A DNA stretch of 64,000 bases, taken from positions 310,001-374,000 of the forward strand of contig JAUIFE010000001.1 in the NCBI GenBank assembly GCA_030429565.1, read 5' to 3'. Positions within the stretch are counted from its first letter, which is position 1. Each line of letters opens with the position of its first letter. Made by a program: the position numbers and the translations under genes. Under the pieces are notes generated by a model. That model was given only the letters and a program-made list of their open reading frames with translations. It made no database searches and had not been told where the DNA came from. This document shows, in pieces, positions 27,901 to 35,218 of this stretch. This DNA comes from Holophagae bacterium (lineage in GTDB: Bacteria; Acidobacteriota; Holophagae; Acanthopleuribacterales; Acanthopleuribacteraceae).

Positions 27901-27953
27901 AACTGTTCCAAAACCCCCGCCGCTTCTACCTGGGCATGCGGGCTTTGTTCTAG
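24909..27953 (+). CDS. Oar-like TonB-dependent outer-membrane receptor
   Basis: 1014 aa. A signal peptide (LLLRWSCALVFLALPLLAQ) is followed by a carboxypeptidase-regulatory-like domain (GSIKVTVKSKDGEALPGAVV to about residue 95). Next come the plug region (TGRSYQSYLQLVPG, then FYYIEGINVTDP) and a long beta-barrel ending in F (YLGMRALF), the outer-membrane insertion signature. No TonB box is certain. This architecture matches the Oar/OmpA-like receptors expanded in Acidobacteria and myxobacteria. An EF-hand-like loop DLDGDGVITPEE lies near residue 557 in a barrel loop and may bind calcium. ATG 24909 follows CAGGAGACGAT. It stands alone with its own terminator; substrate unknown. Confidence 0.85.
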   Translation: MKSLLLRWSCALVFLALPLLAQTTGSIKVTVKSKDGEALPGAVVLAESPDFIAKRSATTRADGTATLVALDPATYDVTVTMTGFQTAKNTNVLVTSGEVVSLKFALSVDSVEEQLVVISEAPVVDVTRALTSQNITLELTESLPTGRSYQSYLQLVPGVLPDDFSSTGGGNPASRSGLAYRDIGGEVGDSRDNFYYIEGINVTDPVTGTFGANLNTEIIQEQKVITGGVPAEYVGAPGLVSNVITKSGGNEFTGSLNYYHQDDSLVGTNDNRGDENFSTFDTAFTLGGPIIRDKMWFFTSYRIIEREDDVVTEDTGDFLRTVKRDDKQFFGKLTWQATRADKLTLSVFTDPTERDGSTDRTVTNARDRSRDQGGDRYILNYQHVFSNSVLEASYSMHNGEVSDFSAGRDPSNEVIFLGGNDAVNGVDINVANTLFDQQLGAFGEDIIDERDNQSFALNYEIFLDSGFGSHTIKVGAEFEEHTNYRDRAFIGGSDYTSIDSRNVAALQAAGLALNAGVISDLSWTDTQFDVTNPSDFNGLISTIDGRSDRAAFYALMDLDGDGVITPEEAASAIVFNSTAGNPNGMINYDRTFQSQDGAQETKSKGTTFYIQDTWDINDFHFNIGLRAERWEHLATTGEEIYTFDWALAPRFSAAWDVNGEGRQKVSAYYGRYYDPIRNNMTNFAGSLSGRVREEQVFINNEWITYRTRGGPQVQDAFFAPTTETPYTDEFTLGYAYDFGNNMSIEVNLIKRQVRDILEDYDLSLYATDTEGGTAYPGDINDPDSLFLGLDYFGYDVNPGSNFVIATLAGGKRDYEGQEIIFRKRFSNGWQVLSSYNRNDMKGNTNSDSNADFQGDVIYLDPRAPNQFGRQPGLIENLFKMAASYEWQNGLQVGGSFRWNSGIYTSRTRLASRRHLPVLADEETTYAGITRRWLEEGAVGAVKNPGFSTLDLRAQYRRDFGLLTAEFFLDIFNALDDQDAILVQDLVAGQGGTGFGDAKLFQNPRRFYLGMRALF

Positions 27954-28017
27954 AGACTCCGGCCCGGGTGACGTTCACACCCACCGGCACCCGGGTCACC
28001 TCCATGACACCAAGGCT

Positions 28018-28042
28018 AAAGCCGCGCTTCATGCGCGGCTTT
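28018..28042 (+). terminator. Intrinsic terminator of the Oar-like gene
   Basis: A perfect 10-bp stem (AAAGCCGCGC / GCGCGGCTTT) with a 5-nt loop is followed by further T residues, 65 bp after the stop codon. Confidence 0.85.
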
Positions 28043-28113
28043 TTTCGTTGGAGGATCATGACATTAATATATAGGCCAAAAAATCGACCCAGAACACAGC
28101 CGACAGGCCAAAG

Positions 28114-28460
28114 ACTGCTACCGTCACAACGACGCGAAGGCCGATGCGACTCCCTTGACGTAGGGCCGCCTCAGTCGCAGGGTTTCTACCCGCGCAACGG
28201 CTCGGAGGCCGTTGCGACTTGCTCAACGGTTTATCTGAGCCGCGAGCGGTGTTTCTACCCGCGCAACGGCTCGGAGGCCGTTGCGACATCCCAGAGGGTT
28301 GACAAGGTGGCGACAGGGTCGTTTCTACCCGCGCAACGGCTCGGAGGCCGTTGCGACCCGATCCACTCGGTCAATCGACTGGTCGTTGGTGTTTCTACCC
28401 GCGCAACGGCTCGGAGGCCGTTGCGACGGATGCGCTACCGGCATTCGGCCGACACGCCCG
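28114..28460 (-). CRISPR. CRISPR array, left (trailer) part: four intact repeats plus one decayed
   Basis: Identical 37-bp repeats start at 28182, 28251, 28321 and 28391. Each holds an 8-bp palindrome (GCAACGGC/GCCGTTGC). Spacers are 31-33 bp. A fifth, decayed copy at 28114-28150 matches 26 of 37 positions, as is usual at the trailer end. After the last repeat a 33-bp stretch (28428-28460) reads as a spacer, and the mobile element begins directly after it. Read on the minus strand the repeat starts GTCGCAACGG and ends GGTAGAAAC, the usual orientation, so I infer transcription to the left with the leader on the right. No cas gene is present in the window. Confidence 0.85.
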
Positions 28461-28520
28461 TTGAACTAAACCGCTTCGCGGTAGTTGGCGCCCGCGACCC
28501 AATACAGACCACCTTGTAAA

Positions 28521-28550
28521 TCGAGGGTGATGTAACTGCATCACCCTCGA
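28521..28550 (+). promoter_or_regulatory. 12-bp perfect hairpin before the recombinase gene
   Basis: TCGAGGGTGATG (28521-28532) pairs perfectly with CATCACCCTCGA (28539-28550), loop 6 nt, ending 10 bases before the GGAGG ribosome binding site. It has no T-run. It may insulate the element's genes from incoming transcription, or regulate their translation. Confidence 0.6.
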
Positions 28551-28571
28551 CCCAAAACAAGGAGGTCACCG

Positions 28572-29450
28572 GTGACTCACCTCAGGACACAATTTACACA
28601 GTTTTTGACCATTCGCAACTATGCACCTTCCAGCATCACCAAATATGTCAACGTCGTTTCCGATCTTGCCTACCATTACCACCGCCGCCCAGACCTGATC
28701 ACTTACCCCGAGATCCAGCATTATCTCCATTACCTCGTCACACGACGTCGCTTCGCCTGGGCTACCGTTCACCTTCACGTCTCTGCTTTACGCTGCTTCT
28801 ACTACCAGTTTCTCAACATCCCCTATTCCGACTTCGTCATTCCAACCCCGAAACAACCCAAACGCTTGCCCCTGATTTGGACGCCTGCCGAGATCCAACA
28901 CCTGATTCGTGTCGCCGGCAAACACTGCCCGCAAACCCGGACCATTTTGATCGTGGCCTACGCCACCGGCCTTCGGCTTAGCGAACTGTGCCGCCTCCAT
29001 CTCCGCGACCTCGATCCCGGCCACAAAACCATTTGGGTCCGACAAGGCAAGGGCCGTAAAGACCGTGCCGCCCTTTACACGCCACGACTCCGTGAATCCC
29101 TCCAACGCTATATCCGGGCTTATCGCCCTACTTCCTACCTCTTCTTCCGGCCCAATCAACACGACCTTTCCGTTACTCCTTCCGCCTTCGTTAGACGCTT
29201 CATCAAACTCAAACAGCGTGCCGGTCTCCAACGCGAAGGCGGCATCCATTCCTTCCGCCACAGCTTCGCCACCCATTTGGTCGCACGCGGCACCGACATC
29301 CACACGGTTCAAAAACTGCTCGGCCACAAAAACATCAGCACCACCCAAGTCTACGTCCACCTCGCCCAAAGTATGATCCTCGCCCGCGCTGATTCCCTCG
29401 ACCTCCTCGACTTTCGCAGCATTCCCGGTGCTGAAGACGGCGCGCCGTGA
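28572..29450 (+). CDS. Tyrosine recombinase (XerC/D-like) of the IS91 element
   Basis: 292 aa. The N-terminal SAM-like domain is SSITKYVNVVSDLAYHYHRR. The catalytic domain shows Arg in ATGLRLSEL (near 135), a Lys in QGKGRKDR, the HSFRHSFATHLV box (His-x-x-Arg near 228), LLGHKNISTT with the second His, and the nucleophilic Tyr in QVYVHL. All catalytic residues appear present, so it should be active. Start is GTG 28572 with GGAGG 6 bases before. The stop overlaps the transposase start (GTGA), indicating co-translation and joint function. Accessory tyrosine recombinases are known in some IS91-type elements; their role may be resolution or regulation of transposition. Confidence 0.88.
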   Translation: MTHLRTQFTQFLTIRNYAPSSITKYVNVVSDLAYHYHRRPDLITYPEIQHYLHYLVTRRRFAWATVHLHVSALRCFYYQFLNIPYSDFVIPTPKQPKRLPLIWTPAEIQHLIRVAGKHCPQTRTILIVAYATGLRLSELCRLHLRDLDPGHKTIWVRQGKGRKDRAALYTPRLRESLQRYIRAYRPTSYLFFRPNQHDLSVTPSAFVRRFIKLKQRAGLQREGGIHSFRHSFATHLVARGTDIHTVQKLLGHKNISTTQVYVHLAQSMILARADSLDLLDFRSIPGAEDGAP

Positions 29451-30652
29451 GCCTTGCCGCCTGTACCACGCCGACACACTCGGCCACGCTTCGCCTCGGC
29501 GCCATCCTTGCCGCGCTACCAGAATCCTTCACCCACCCGCTCACTCACCACCAACGCCGTGCCTTTCGGGACCTCGTCCGCTGTCGCACGCCGGCACTAG
29601 GCGGTGAACTTTGGGCCTGCGGTCACTGTGGCCGCCAGGTGCCTGTTTATCATTCCTGCGGCAACCGTCATTGTCCGCGTTGTGGCGCGGCCGCACGCGC
29701 CCGATGGGTTGGGCAACGCCTCGACGAGCTGCTACCCGTCCCCTACTTCCACACCGTGTTCACCCTGCCCAACGTGCTTAACCCACTCATCCAAGCCAAT
29801 CCTCGTCAGCTCATCGGACTCCTCTTTCGCGCCGTTTCAGCCACCTTGCGTTCCTTTGCCCGTGATCCCAAACACCTGGGCGCCGAACCCGCTGTTCTGA
29901 TGGTGCTTCACACCTGGGGCAGCCGTCTCAACCTTCACTACCATATCCATTGCGTCGTTACCGGCGGCGGCTTGACCGACAACGGAACCTGGGTACCGGC
30001 CAAGTCGACCAAATTCCTGTTCCCGGTCAAAGCCATGTCACCGGTCTTTCGCGGTAAGTTCGTTGACGGCTTGCACCGGCTTTTGGCCACGGCGTCCCTC
30101 CGTTTCCCGCATCACATCAATCCAAAAAGCTGGGCCGATCTCAAAGCCAAGCTCTATGCCAAACCATGGGTCGTTTACGCCAAACGGCCGTTTGGCGGCC
30201 CGGCTCAAGTCCTTAAGTACCTCGGCCGCTATACCCACCGTACCGCCATTTCCGACCAACGCATCCTCGCGCATCGTCGCGGCATGGTCACCTTCCGTTA
30301 CAAAGACTACAAACGCGGCGGCAAACAACGCCGATTGATCCTTCCCGAAGCGATCTTCGCCAAGCGTTTCTTGCAACACGTCTTGCCACCCGGCGTCAAA
30401 CGCGTCCGTTACGCCGGCTTGTTGGCGAGTTGCAAGAAAAGGCGTTGCCTCGCCCTAGCACGCGCCGTCTTGGGCGTGGTAACCATTGACCCACAGGCGG
30501 CGTTGCCCAAACGCAAAGACGAAGCACCCGCCGAACGCGAAGACGCACCGCGAACCTGCCCCTTTTGCCAACAGCCCAAGCTTGTTTTCCAGAAGCCACT
30601 TGCTGTCGAAACATCCACGCCGCCGACTCCCCCAACCAGCGACACATCCTAA
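29447..30652 (+). CDS. IS91-family Y2 HUH transposase
   Basis: 401 aa. The N-terminal zinc-binding domain has Cys58/Cys61, Cys71 and Cys76/Cys79 (CGHCG, SCGNRHCPRC). The HUH motif is HYHIHC near residue 163. The catalytic tyrosines are Tyr258 and Tyr262 in KYLGRYTHR, the Y2 spacing of IS91 TnpA. The C-terminal ASCKKRRCLALARAVLG box is typical, and a second Cys pair (CPFCQQ) lies near the end. It nicks and transfers single-stranded DNA by rolling circle. The gene is intact and starts with GTG overlapping the recombinase stop. Confidence 0.92.
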   Translation: MSLAACTTPTHSATLRLGAILAALPESFTHPLTHHQRRAFRDLVRCRTPALGGELWACGHCGRQVPVYHSCGNRHCPRCGAAARARWVGQRLDELLPVPYFHTVFTLPNVLNPLIQANPRQLIGLLFRAVSATLRSFARDPKHLGAEPAVLMVLHTWGSRLNLHYHIHCVVTGGGLTDNGTWVPAKSTKFLFPVKAMSPVFRGKFVDGLHRLLATASLRFPHHINPKSWADLKAKLYAKPWVVYAKRPFGGPAQVLKYLGRYTHRTAISDQRILAHRRGMVTFRYKDYKRGGKQRRLILPEAIFAKRFLQHVLPPGVKRVRYAGLLASCKKRRCLALARAVLGVVTIDPQAALPKRKDEAPAEREDAPRTCPFCQQPKLVFQKPLAVETSTPPTPPTSDTS

Positions 30653-31009
30653 AAGCTGCCCTGTTCCGCATGACAGGTTCCATGAACGGGCTTGGATCAG
30701 CGAGTCCAAGCCGGCCTATGCCTAGAGCACGGTTCGCCCATCGGCAAAACCGCTGACGCAACCCAAAACGGCACATTCAGAACCCAAAACACCGCCGATC
30801 GGCGTGTGCTTGAACCATTCCAAGCAGCCTAATGCGCCGACCGGTGCTAAAGAAAAGGAGACCGACGCATTAAATCCCCATAAGGCGAGGGCTTATCGGT
30901 TCACGAGCAGCCGCGCCGCTCACCGGTTCAGTTCAACACGTTTTATCGTTAAGCGATGAAGCTGAAAAATCGGCCAAGCTTTGTCCCGCTTCACGATAAA
31001 ACGCTCTTC
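30653..31009. other. Non-coding right end of the IS91 element
   Basis: About 357 bp with no supported gene. It contains the subterminal hairpin at 30939-31003 that fits an oriIS-like end, and the inverted copy of the left end at 30924-30937. Confidence 0.45.
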
Positions 31010-32028
31010 GTTTCTACCCGCGCAACGGCTCGGAGGCCGTTGCGACATCTTGGCCAAAGAGCACGGCCTTCGGATGCTGTTTCTACCCGCGCAACGGCTC
31101 GGAGGCCGTTGCGACACCTGGGCTAGGGAGGTGCTTGCCCATGTCTAAGTTTCTACCCGCGCAACGGCTCGGAGGCCGTTGCGACGCACCACTTTTAGGC
31201 ATCCTCGGCGTGTTCGCGGTTTCTACCCGCGCAACGGCTCGGAGGCCGTTGCGACTGTCATCCCCGTCAAAACCCAAGCCCGAATCGCGTTTCTACCCGC
31301 GCAACGGCTCGGAGGCCGTTGCGACATTCGGCAAGTAACTCACTGATGTAATCCGGCCGTTTCTACCCGCGCAACGGCTCGGAGGCCGTTGCGACTAAAG
31401 ACGTCACTACTTTGTTTAAAAAACACCGTGTTTCTACCCGCGCAACGGCTCGGAGGCCGTTGCGACTCTTTAATGTTTCGTTGCATAGTTTTTTTAAGAG
31501 GTTTCTACCCGCGCAACGGCTCGGAGGCCGTTGCGACCCGATCCGACCCGCGCTCAATCCCTCATGGCCGTTTCTACCCGCGCAACGGCTCGGAGGCCGT
31601 TGCGACTAAACGTGCAGACATACAACCACATAATTAGGAGTTTCTACCCGCGCAACGGCTCGGAGGCCGTTGCGACTAAATACGGCTCTAATACAGCTCT
31701 GAGCGCTTTAGTTTCTACCCGCGCAACGGCTCGGAGGCCGTTGCGACTTTGCACACGTCTACCCCGACTTTGTTTTTAACGTTTCTACCCGCGCAACGGC
31801 TCGGAGGCCGTTGCGACATATTCCTCTCGGCGGGAAGGTGGACACCGTTGGTTTCTACCCGCGCAACGGCTCGGAGGCCGTTGCGACTTTTATTGACAGC
31901 TAGATTGCTGGCTGCTACGCTGTTTCTACCCGCGCAACGGCTCGGAGGCCGTTGCGACAATGCCGAAGTTTGGCCCAGGGCGGCCTGGCTTGTTTCTACC
32001 CGCGCAACGGCTCGGAGGCCGTTGCGAC
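31010..32028 (-). CRISPR. CRISPR array, right (leader-proximal) part: 15 intact repeats
   Basis: Fifteen identical 37-bp repeats start at 31010, 31079, 31149, 31219, 31289, 31359, 31430, 31501, 31570, 31640, 31711, 31781, 31851, 31922 and 31992. The 14 spacers are 32-34 bp and all different. The repeat is the same as in the left part. Perfect repeat identity here, and decay only at the far left, put the leader at the right end; transcription is inferred leftwards so that crRNAs end in a GAAAC-type handle. The type cannot be fixed without cas genes. The GTCGC...GAAAC form and 37-bp length recall type I or III systems. Confidence 0.92.
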
Positions 32029-32200
32029 TCTTAGGGTTTTAACATACTTGGAACCAGCATGTTAAGTGCCTAAAAATGCAAATGTCGAATGTCAATCCTT
32101 TTTTTACACAAATATTTTTCAACCCTTTTCTTCAACCCACATCATATCAAGCACTTAGCAAATCCGCCGATGTCCCGGGTTTTTATGTTCACTTCACATC
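32029..32200 (-). promoter_or_regulatory. Probable CRISPR leader
   Basis: AT-rich sequence directly after the last repeat, with T-runs at about 32098-32130. It contains GCATGTTAAGTG at 32058, which recurs at about 32364 next to a decayed repeat. This is consistent with a leader promoting transcription to the left and directing new spacer insertion. No promoter boxes are called. Confidence 0.5.
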
Positions 32201-32264
32201 GGCGGAAACTTGCGCCCTTCTCCATTCGCCGGTTTGCCCGGGCGCCGAGCTCGGCACGCCGGTG

Positions 32265-32370
32265 GTGTCTACCCGCGCAACATCTCGAAATCCGTTGCGA
32301 CGGGATATCCTATCGGTTCCAAGGCCTCCAAGTCTTCCTAGCCACGCAACGACTCGAAGAGCGGCATGTT
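32265..32370 (-). repeat. Decayed CRISPR repeats outside the main array
   Basis: The 37-bp segment 32265-32301 matches the array repeat at all but six positions. After 32 bp another segment (32334-32370) matches it well over the first 30 bases. Together they form a fossil repeat-spacer-repeat unit. It is followed by a diverged copy of the leader-like sequence (from about 32364), so it looks like a duplicated and decaying array end. Confidence 0.7.
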
Positions 32371-32888
32371 AAGTGGCCAAAAATGAAGCGGTCCAGGGTC
32401 AACCTATTTTCACGACGGAAACTTGCGTCACCACAACTAAATCCTCTCCAAACAAAACACTTAACTAACACAAAGACATGCCGGATTTTTATCGCCACAC
32501 GAGATCCGGTGAGTGTTTTTTAGAGACGCCCGCCCGAGGAGAAACACCGGCATGCCTGCCGATTCCCCCAAAACGAGAACCATCACCACAACCGGACGAT
32601 GAAACCGCGCCCGTTGAAGCCGCACGCGGCAACCTAGGGCCAACGCCCTCGTTTATTTGGCTTGTTCCGTGAATGGGCCGCCAAAGCCCCAAAACCATTC
32701 GAAACGCGGCGTTGGTCTTCCCCGCCGAAGCAGGCGCGCGGCGCCGTGTTGCACGGTTCAACAGTGTTGCAATGCAGGCCGTCGCAGGGTGAGGAACAGC
32801 TTCAAACTCAGGTCTTTTAGGCATGATCCTCGAACCGGATTAGGCTATGCTTAGCCAAACAAGAAAATACCGCACTTGGAGAAAAATC
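32371..32888. other. Gene-free region between CRISPR remnant and VOC gene
   Basis: About 518 bp. The first 130 bp resemble the leader-like sequence at 32058-32190 in order and spacing. The rest has no supported gene; short frames lack RBS. The promoter of the VOC gene should lie near the right end. Confidence 0.4.
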
Positions 32889-33707
32889 ATGCACCTCACC
32901 TACCAGCATGGGCAGTTCATGTGGCACGAATTGGTCACCTCGGATACCGAGGGTGCGGCCCATTTTTACGCATCCGTGGCGGGCTGGAAGACCCATCAAT
33001 ATTTTGCCAAAGACGCCAAGGAACCCTACACCACCTGGATCGACGAATCGGGTCCCCTCGGCGCGCTGCTCAGTCTCGAAGGCGCCCGCGAACCCAACAT
33101 CTCGCCCCACTGGTTTGCCAATGTGGTGGTACGCGATTTGGAAACCTGTGTCACCCGAATTCAGGAAGCAGGCGGCAGCTTGGTCCTTGGTCCCGAAGCA
33201 ATGGGCACGGTCGGCCGCTGGGCGGTGTTCCGCGATTTCCAAGGGGCCAAACTCGCAGTATTCCAACCCAAAGATCCTCTTGAAGCACGCCATCCCTCCA
33301 AGCACGGCGGCGTGACCTGGAACGCGCTTGCCTGCGCCGATCACCGCGCTTCGTTTGCTTTCTACCAATCCCTTTTCGATTGGGAGCATTTGGAAACGCT
33401 GCACCCGGACCAACCCAACGAACAAATCATCTACGGCGCGTTCGGCGAAGCGCTGGGCAGCATGAGCACGGCCGGCTCACCGGACGAGCAAGGTTGGACG
33501 TTTTACATTCAGGTCGCCGATTTACCGACCGCCTTGGCCCGGGCCCAAGAGCAGGGCGGCCGCGTGGTCTCGCCTTCAAAACGGGACTTGGGCGCGAGTC
33601 GCGTCGCGGCGATTCTCGATCCACAAGGCGCGGCGGTGGCTTTACAAGAAGGCCGGTACGTCGCGCCGGCAAGCACCCAAAAAGAAGCGGGTTCGCTGAC
33701 AACCTAA
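32889..33707 (+). CDS. Two-domain VOC (glyoxalase/dioxygenase-fold) protein
   Basis: About 272 aa with two similar halves: FMWHELVTSDTEGAAHFYASV near residue 10 and VTWNALACADHRASFAFYQSL near 140. Each ends in a GG-type loop (RDFQGAKLAVFQ; LDPQGAAVALQ). VOC proteins bind a metal or a hydrophobic ligand between paired beta-alpha-beta-beta-beta units. Roles include lactoylglutathione lyases, dioxygenases and drug-binding resistance proteins. The frame is open from 32847, but ATG 32889 follows TTGGAG and gives the normal N-terminus. It converges on the CPT-like gene at the edge of the biosynthetic cluster. Membership in the cluster is uncertain. Confidence 0.75.
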   Translation: MHLTYQHGQFMWHELVTSDTEGAAHFYASVAGWKTHQYFAKDAKEPYTTWIDESGPLGALLSLEGAREPNISPHWFANVVVRDLETCVTRIQEAGGSLVLGPEAMGTVGRWAVFRDFQGAKLAVFQPKDPLEARHPSKHGGVTWNALACADHRASFAFYQSLFDWEHLETLHPDQPNEQIIYGAFGEALGSMSTAGSPDEQGWTFYIQVADLPTALARAQEQGGRVVSPSKRDLGASRVAAILDPQGAAVALQEGRYVAPASTQKEAGSLTT

Positions 33708-33780
33708 GGCTGTCGACGAACCCGCTGTTCAAACTTTATCGCAAGACAGCAACTTGGTCGGACGCCGTCGTCCGGCCAAG
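33686..33780. terminator. Two hairpins between convergent genes
   Basis: AGCGGGTTCG (33686-33695) pairs with CGAACCCGCT (33717-33726) across the VOC stop codon. A second hairpin has arms CTTGG..CGGACG and CGTCCG..CCAAG (33753-33780). No T-run is clear. Together they probably end both convergent units. Confidence 0.5.
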
Positions 33781-33794
33781 TCGGCGGCGCCGGT

Positions 33795-34493
33795 TTACCA
33801 CCACTGAACGGGAAATTCCGTCACGGGTTCGATCTCGCCGTAGCGTTCAACCAATCGCTTGAACACAACAGGCGGGTTGTTGTCGACAAACTCAAGAATC
33901 TGACGGGCGCACTCAACGGCGTCGTCTTTGCCGGTGTTCACGGTAAAGTCATATTCGCCGGGAATATGGACTTGCTCAATCTGCATGCGGGCGCAGCCGA
34001 CGCGGCGGTTGGGCATGACGTCCTCGCGGCGCTCCAATTCTTCCAGCGGACAGTGCACACCCACCATGTAGACGCGCTCGATGTTCTTAAAGGCATCCAA
34101 ATATTCTTTGAGCATGATTTCAGTGTTGATCTCAGCCAACACCAAATCGTTGCCGGCTTCGGCCATGGCGGCCATGGCACGGCGCATGCCGACCATGAGG
34201 GTCCAAGCGGTTTCACCGCACATCATGCGAAACTTGCGGTTCTCGCCTTCACCTTCGCGCAGGATTTCAAAACCACGCTGGGTGTCTGGTGAACCCGGAT
34301 CCGGGCACGGCCAGTTGTGAGGTGTGATCTCAGGATCCAGACCAACGTATTTTAAGGCCAGCATGGGCAGGAAATCGTCGTAACCGGTCGCCATAATGGG
34401 GCGATCCGCCAGTTTTTGGACCTCACGCGTTAACGTGGTTTTCCCGGCACTGGTCGCGCCGCTAAGGAGAATAATTTCACCTTGTTTCTTCAT
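33795..34493 (-). CDS. Chloramphenicol-phosphotransferase-like kinase, copy 1
   Basis: 232 aa P-loop kinase. Walker A is GATSAGKTT (Lys18). Asp39-Asp40 in GYDDFLPM align with the catalytic Asp of Streptomyces chloramphenicol 3-O-phosphotransferase. The C-terminal NRRVGCARMQIEQVHIPGEYDFTVNTGKDDAVECARQI region matches the CPT family pattern of Arg-rich lid, VH..YD and cA.qI. It would transfer phosphate from ATP to a hydroxyl of a small molecule. It is last in the seven-gene leftward operon, 29 bp after its paralogue. In this context self-protection by phosphorylating the cluster's product, or modification of an intermediate, is likely (inference); chloramphenicol itself is not implied. Confidence 0.8.
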   Translation of the reverse strand: MKKQGEIILLSGATSAGKTTLTREVQKLADRPIMATGYDDFLPMLALKYVGLDPEITPHNWPCPDPGSPDTQRGFEILREGEGENRKFRMMCGETAWTLMVGMRRAMAAMAEAGNDLVLAEINTEIMLKEYLDAFKNIERVYMVGVHCPLEELERREDVMPNRRVGCARMQIEQVHIPGEYDFTVNTGKDDAVECARQILEFVDNNPPVVFKRLVERYGEIEPVTEFPVQWW

Positions 34494-34522
34494 AAATACC
34501 TCTCGTGGTTATAGTCCCGGCG

Positions 34523-35218
34523 TTACCACAACGCGACGGGAAATTGATCAACCTGAAACGCGCCGTACCGTTCGGCCAAAGAAGGGAACGCACGGGGCGG
34601 ATTGTGGGCGACATAATCGAGCACCTGACGGGCGCATTCACTCGGGCTGTCGCGACCCGAATCTACGGTGAAATCGTATTCGCGGGGTTCCCGCATCTTT
34701 GCCAGTTGCATGCGCGCCCCACCAACGGTGCGGTTGGCATGCGTGGCCTCGCGATGTTCCAAGACATCCAAAGCGCAATCGACATTCACCAAATAAACGG
34801 TCTGGAGATCTTTCAACGCGGCACAATAGTCGTACAGCAAAACTTCAGTCATCACATCGGCAATGACGAGGTGGTTCCCTTCCCGCGCCATGGTGGCAAA
34901 GGAACGATGCATGCCGGCCAACATCCGCCACCCGGCGGGCCCACAATAGAAGTGAAACTCGGGCGGGTCCCCTTCTTTGGTCAACCGCACTTCAAAACCC
35001 AGTGAGGAGCGCGCGTTGCCTGGCTGCGGCCAATCGGCAATTTCGGGCTGGACCGCCTTGTCGATCCCGACGTAACTGCCGGGGAACATCGGCAAAAAGT
35101 CATCGTGTCCAGTGGCAATAAAGGGCTTGCGCGCCATCGCCTGAATTTCGCGGGCCAAGGTGGTTTTACCGGAGCACGAGGTTCCATTGATTAGGATGAC
35201 GGTTCCTTCTTGAATCAC
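34523..35218 (-). CDS. Chloramphenicol-phosphotransferase-like kinase, copy 2
   Basis: About 231 aa. Walker A NGTSCSGKTT (Lys18), GHDDFLPMF with Asp39-Asp40, and ARMQLAKMREPREYDFTVDSG followed by DSPSECARQVLDY show the same CPT-like fold. It is a clear paralogue of copy 1 throughout its length (shared WRMLAGM/WTLMVGM, NPP, SLAERYG/RLVERYG), so the pair arose by tandem duplication and then diverged. GTG 35218 is the start: it overlaps the upstream stop (GTGA) and GGAGG precedes it. A longer open frame to 35488 lies within the previous gene and is not used. Two kinases could act on two hydroxyls or on two congeners. Confidence 0.8.
   Translation of the reverse strand: MIQEGTVILINGTSCSGKTTLAREIQAMARKPFIATGHDDFLPMFPGSYVGIDKAVQPEIADWPQPGNARSSLGFEVRLTKEGDPPEFHFYCGPAGWRMLAGMHRSFATMAREGNHLVIADVMTEVLLYDYCAALKDLQTVYLVNVDCALDVLEHREATHANRTVGGARMQLAKMREPREYDFTVDSGRDSPSECARQVLDYVAHNPPRAFPSLAERYGAFQVDQFPVALW

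Larger units (their letters stand above)
28461..31009 (+). mobile_element. IS91-family element inserted in the CRISPR array
   Basis: About 2.55 kb between a spacer end (28460) and the first base of a repeat (31010). It carries a tyrosine recombinase gene and an IS91-type Y2 HUH transposase gene in one unit. Near the left end there is a hairpin ACCGC-TTC-GCGGT (28470-28482). Near the right end there is a long imperfect hairpin 30939-31003 with arms CGTTTTATCG and CGATAAAACG. A 14-bp sequence at 28460-28473 recurs inverted at 30924-30937 with one mismatch. No target duplication is seen, as expected for rolling-circle transposons. IS91 elements insert beside GTTC/GAAC-type tetramers; here the right end abuts GTTTC of the repeat. 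The exact ends are inferred from the array register. Confidence 0.75.

Noticed and set aside
28460..30937. Alternative element ends defined by the 13/14 inverted repeat
   Set aside because: It would leave 72 bp of non-repeat, non-spacer sequence before the next CRISPR repeat; the array register and the subterminal hairpin favour an end at 31009.
28281..32042. Several short frames that translate the 37-bp repeat (for example S-T-R-A-T-A-R-R-P-L-R units)
   Set aside because: They arise because the repeat has no stop codon in some frames; spacing and identity show a CRISPR array, not a protein repeat.
32889..33707. VOC protein as a bleomycin-type resistance gene of the cluster
   Set aside because: The two-domain VOC fold is too general, and the gene is on its own convergent transcript.
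33795..35218. Literal chloramphenicol resistance
   Set aside because: Only the fold family matches; the context is a polyketide/peptide cluster and the substrate is unknown.
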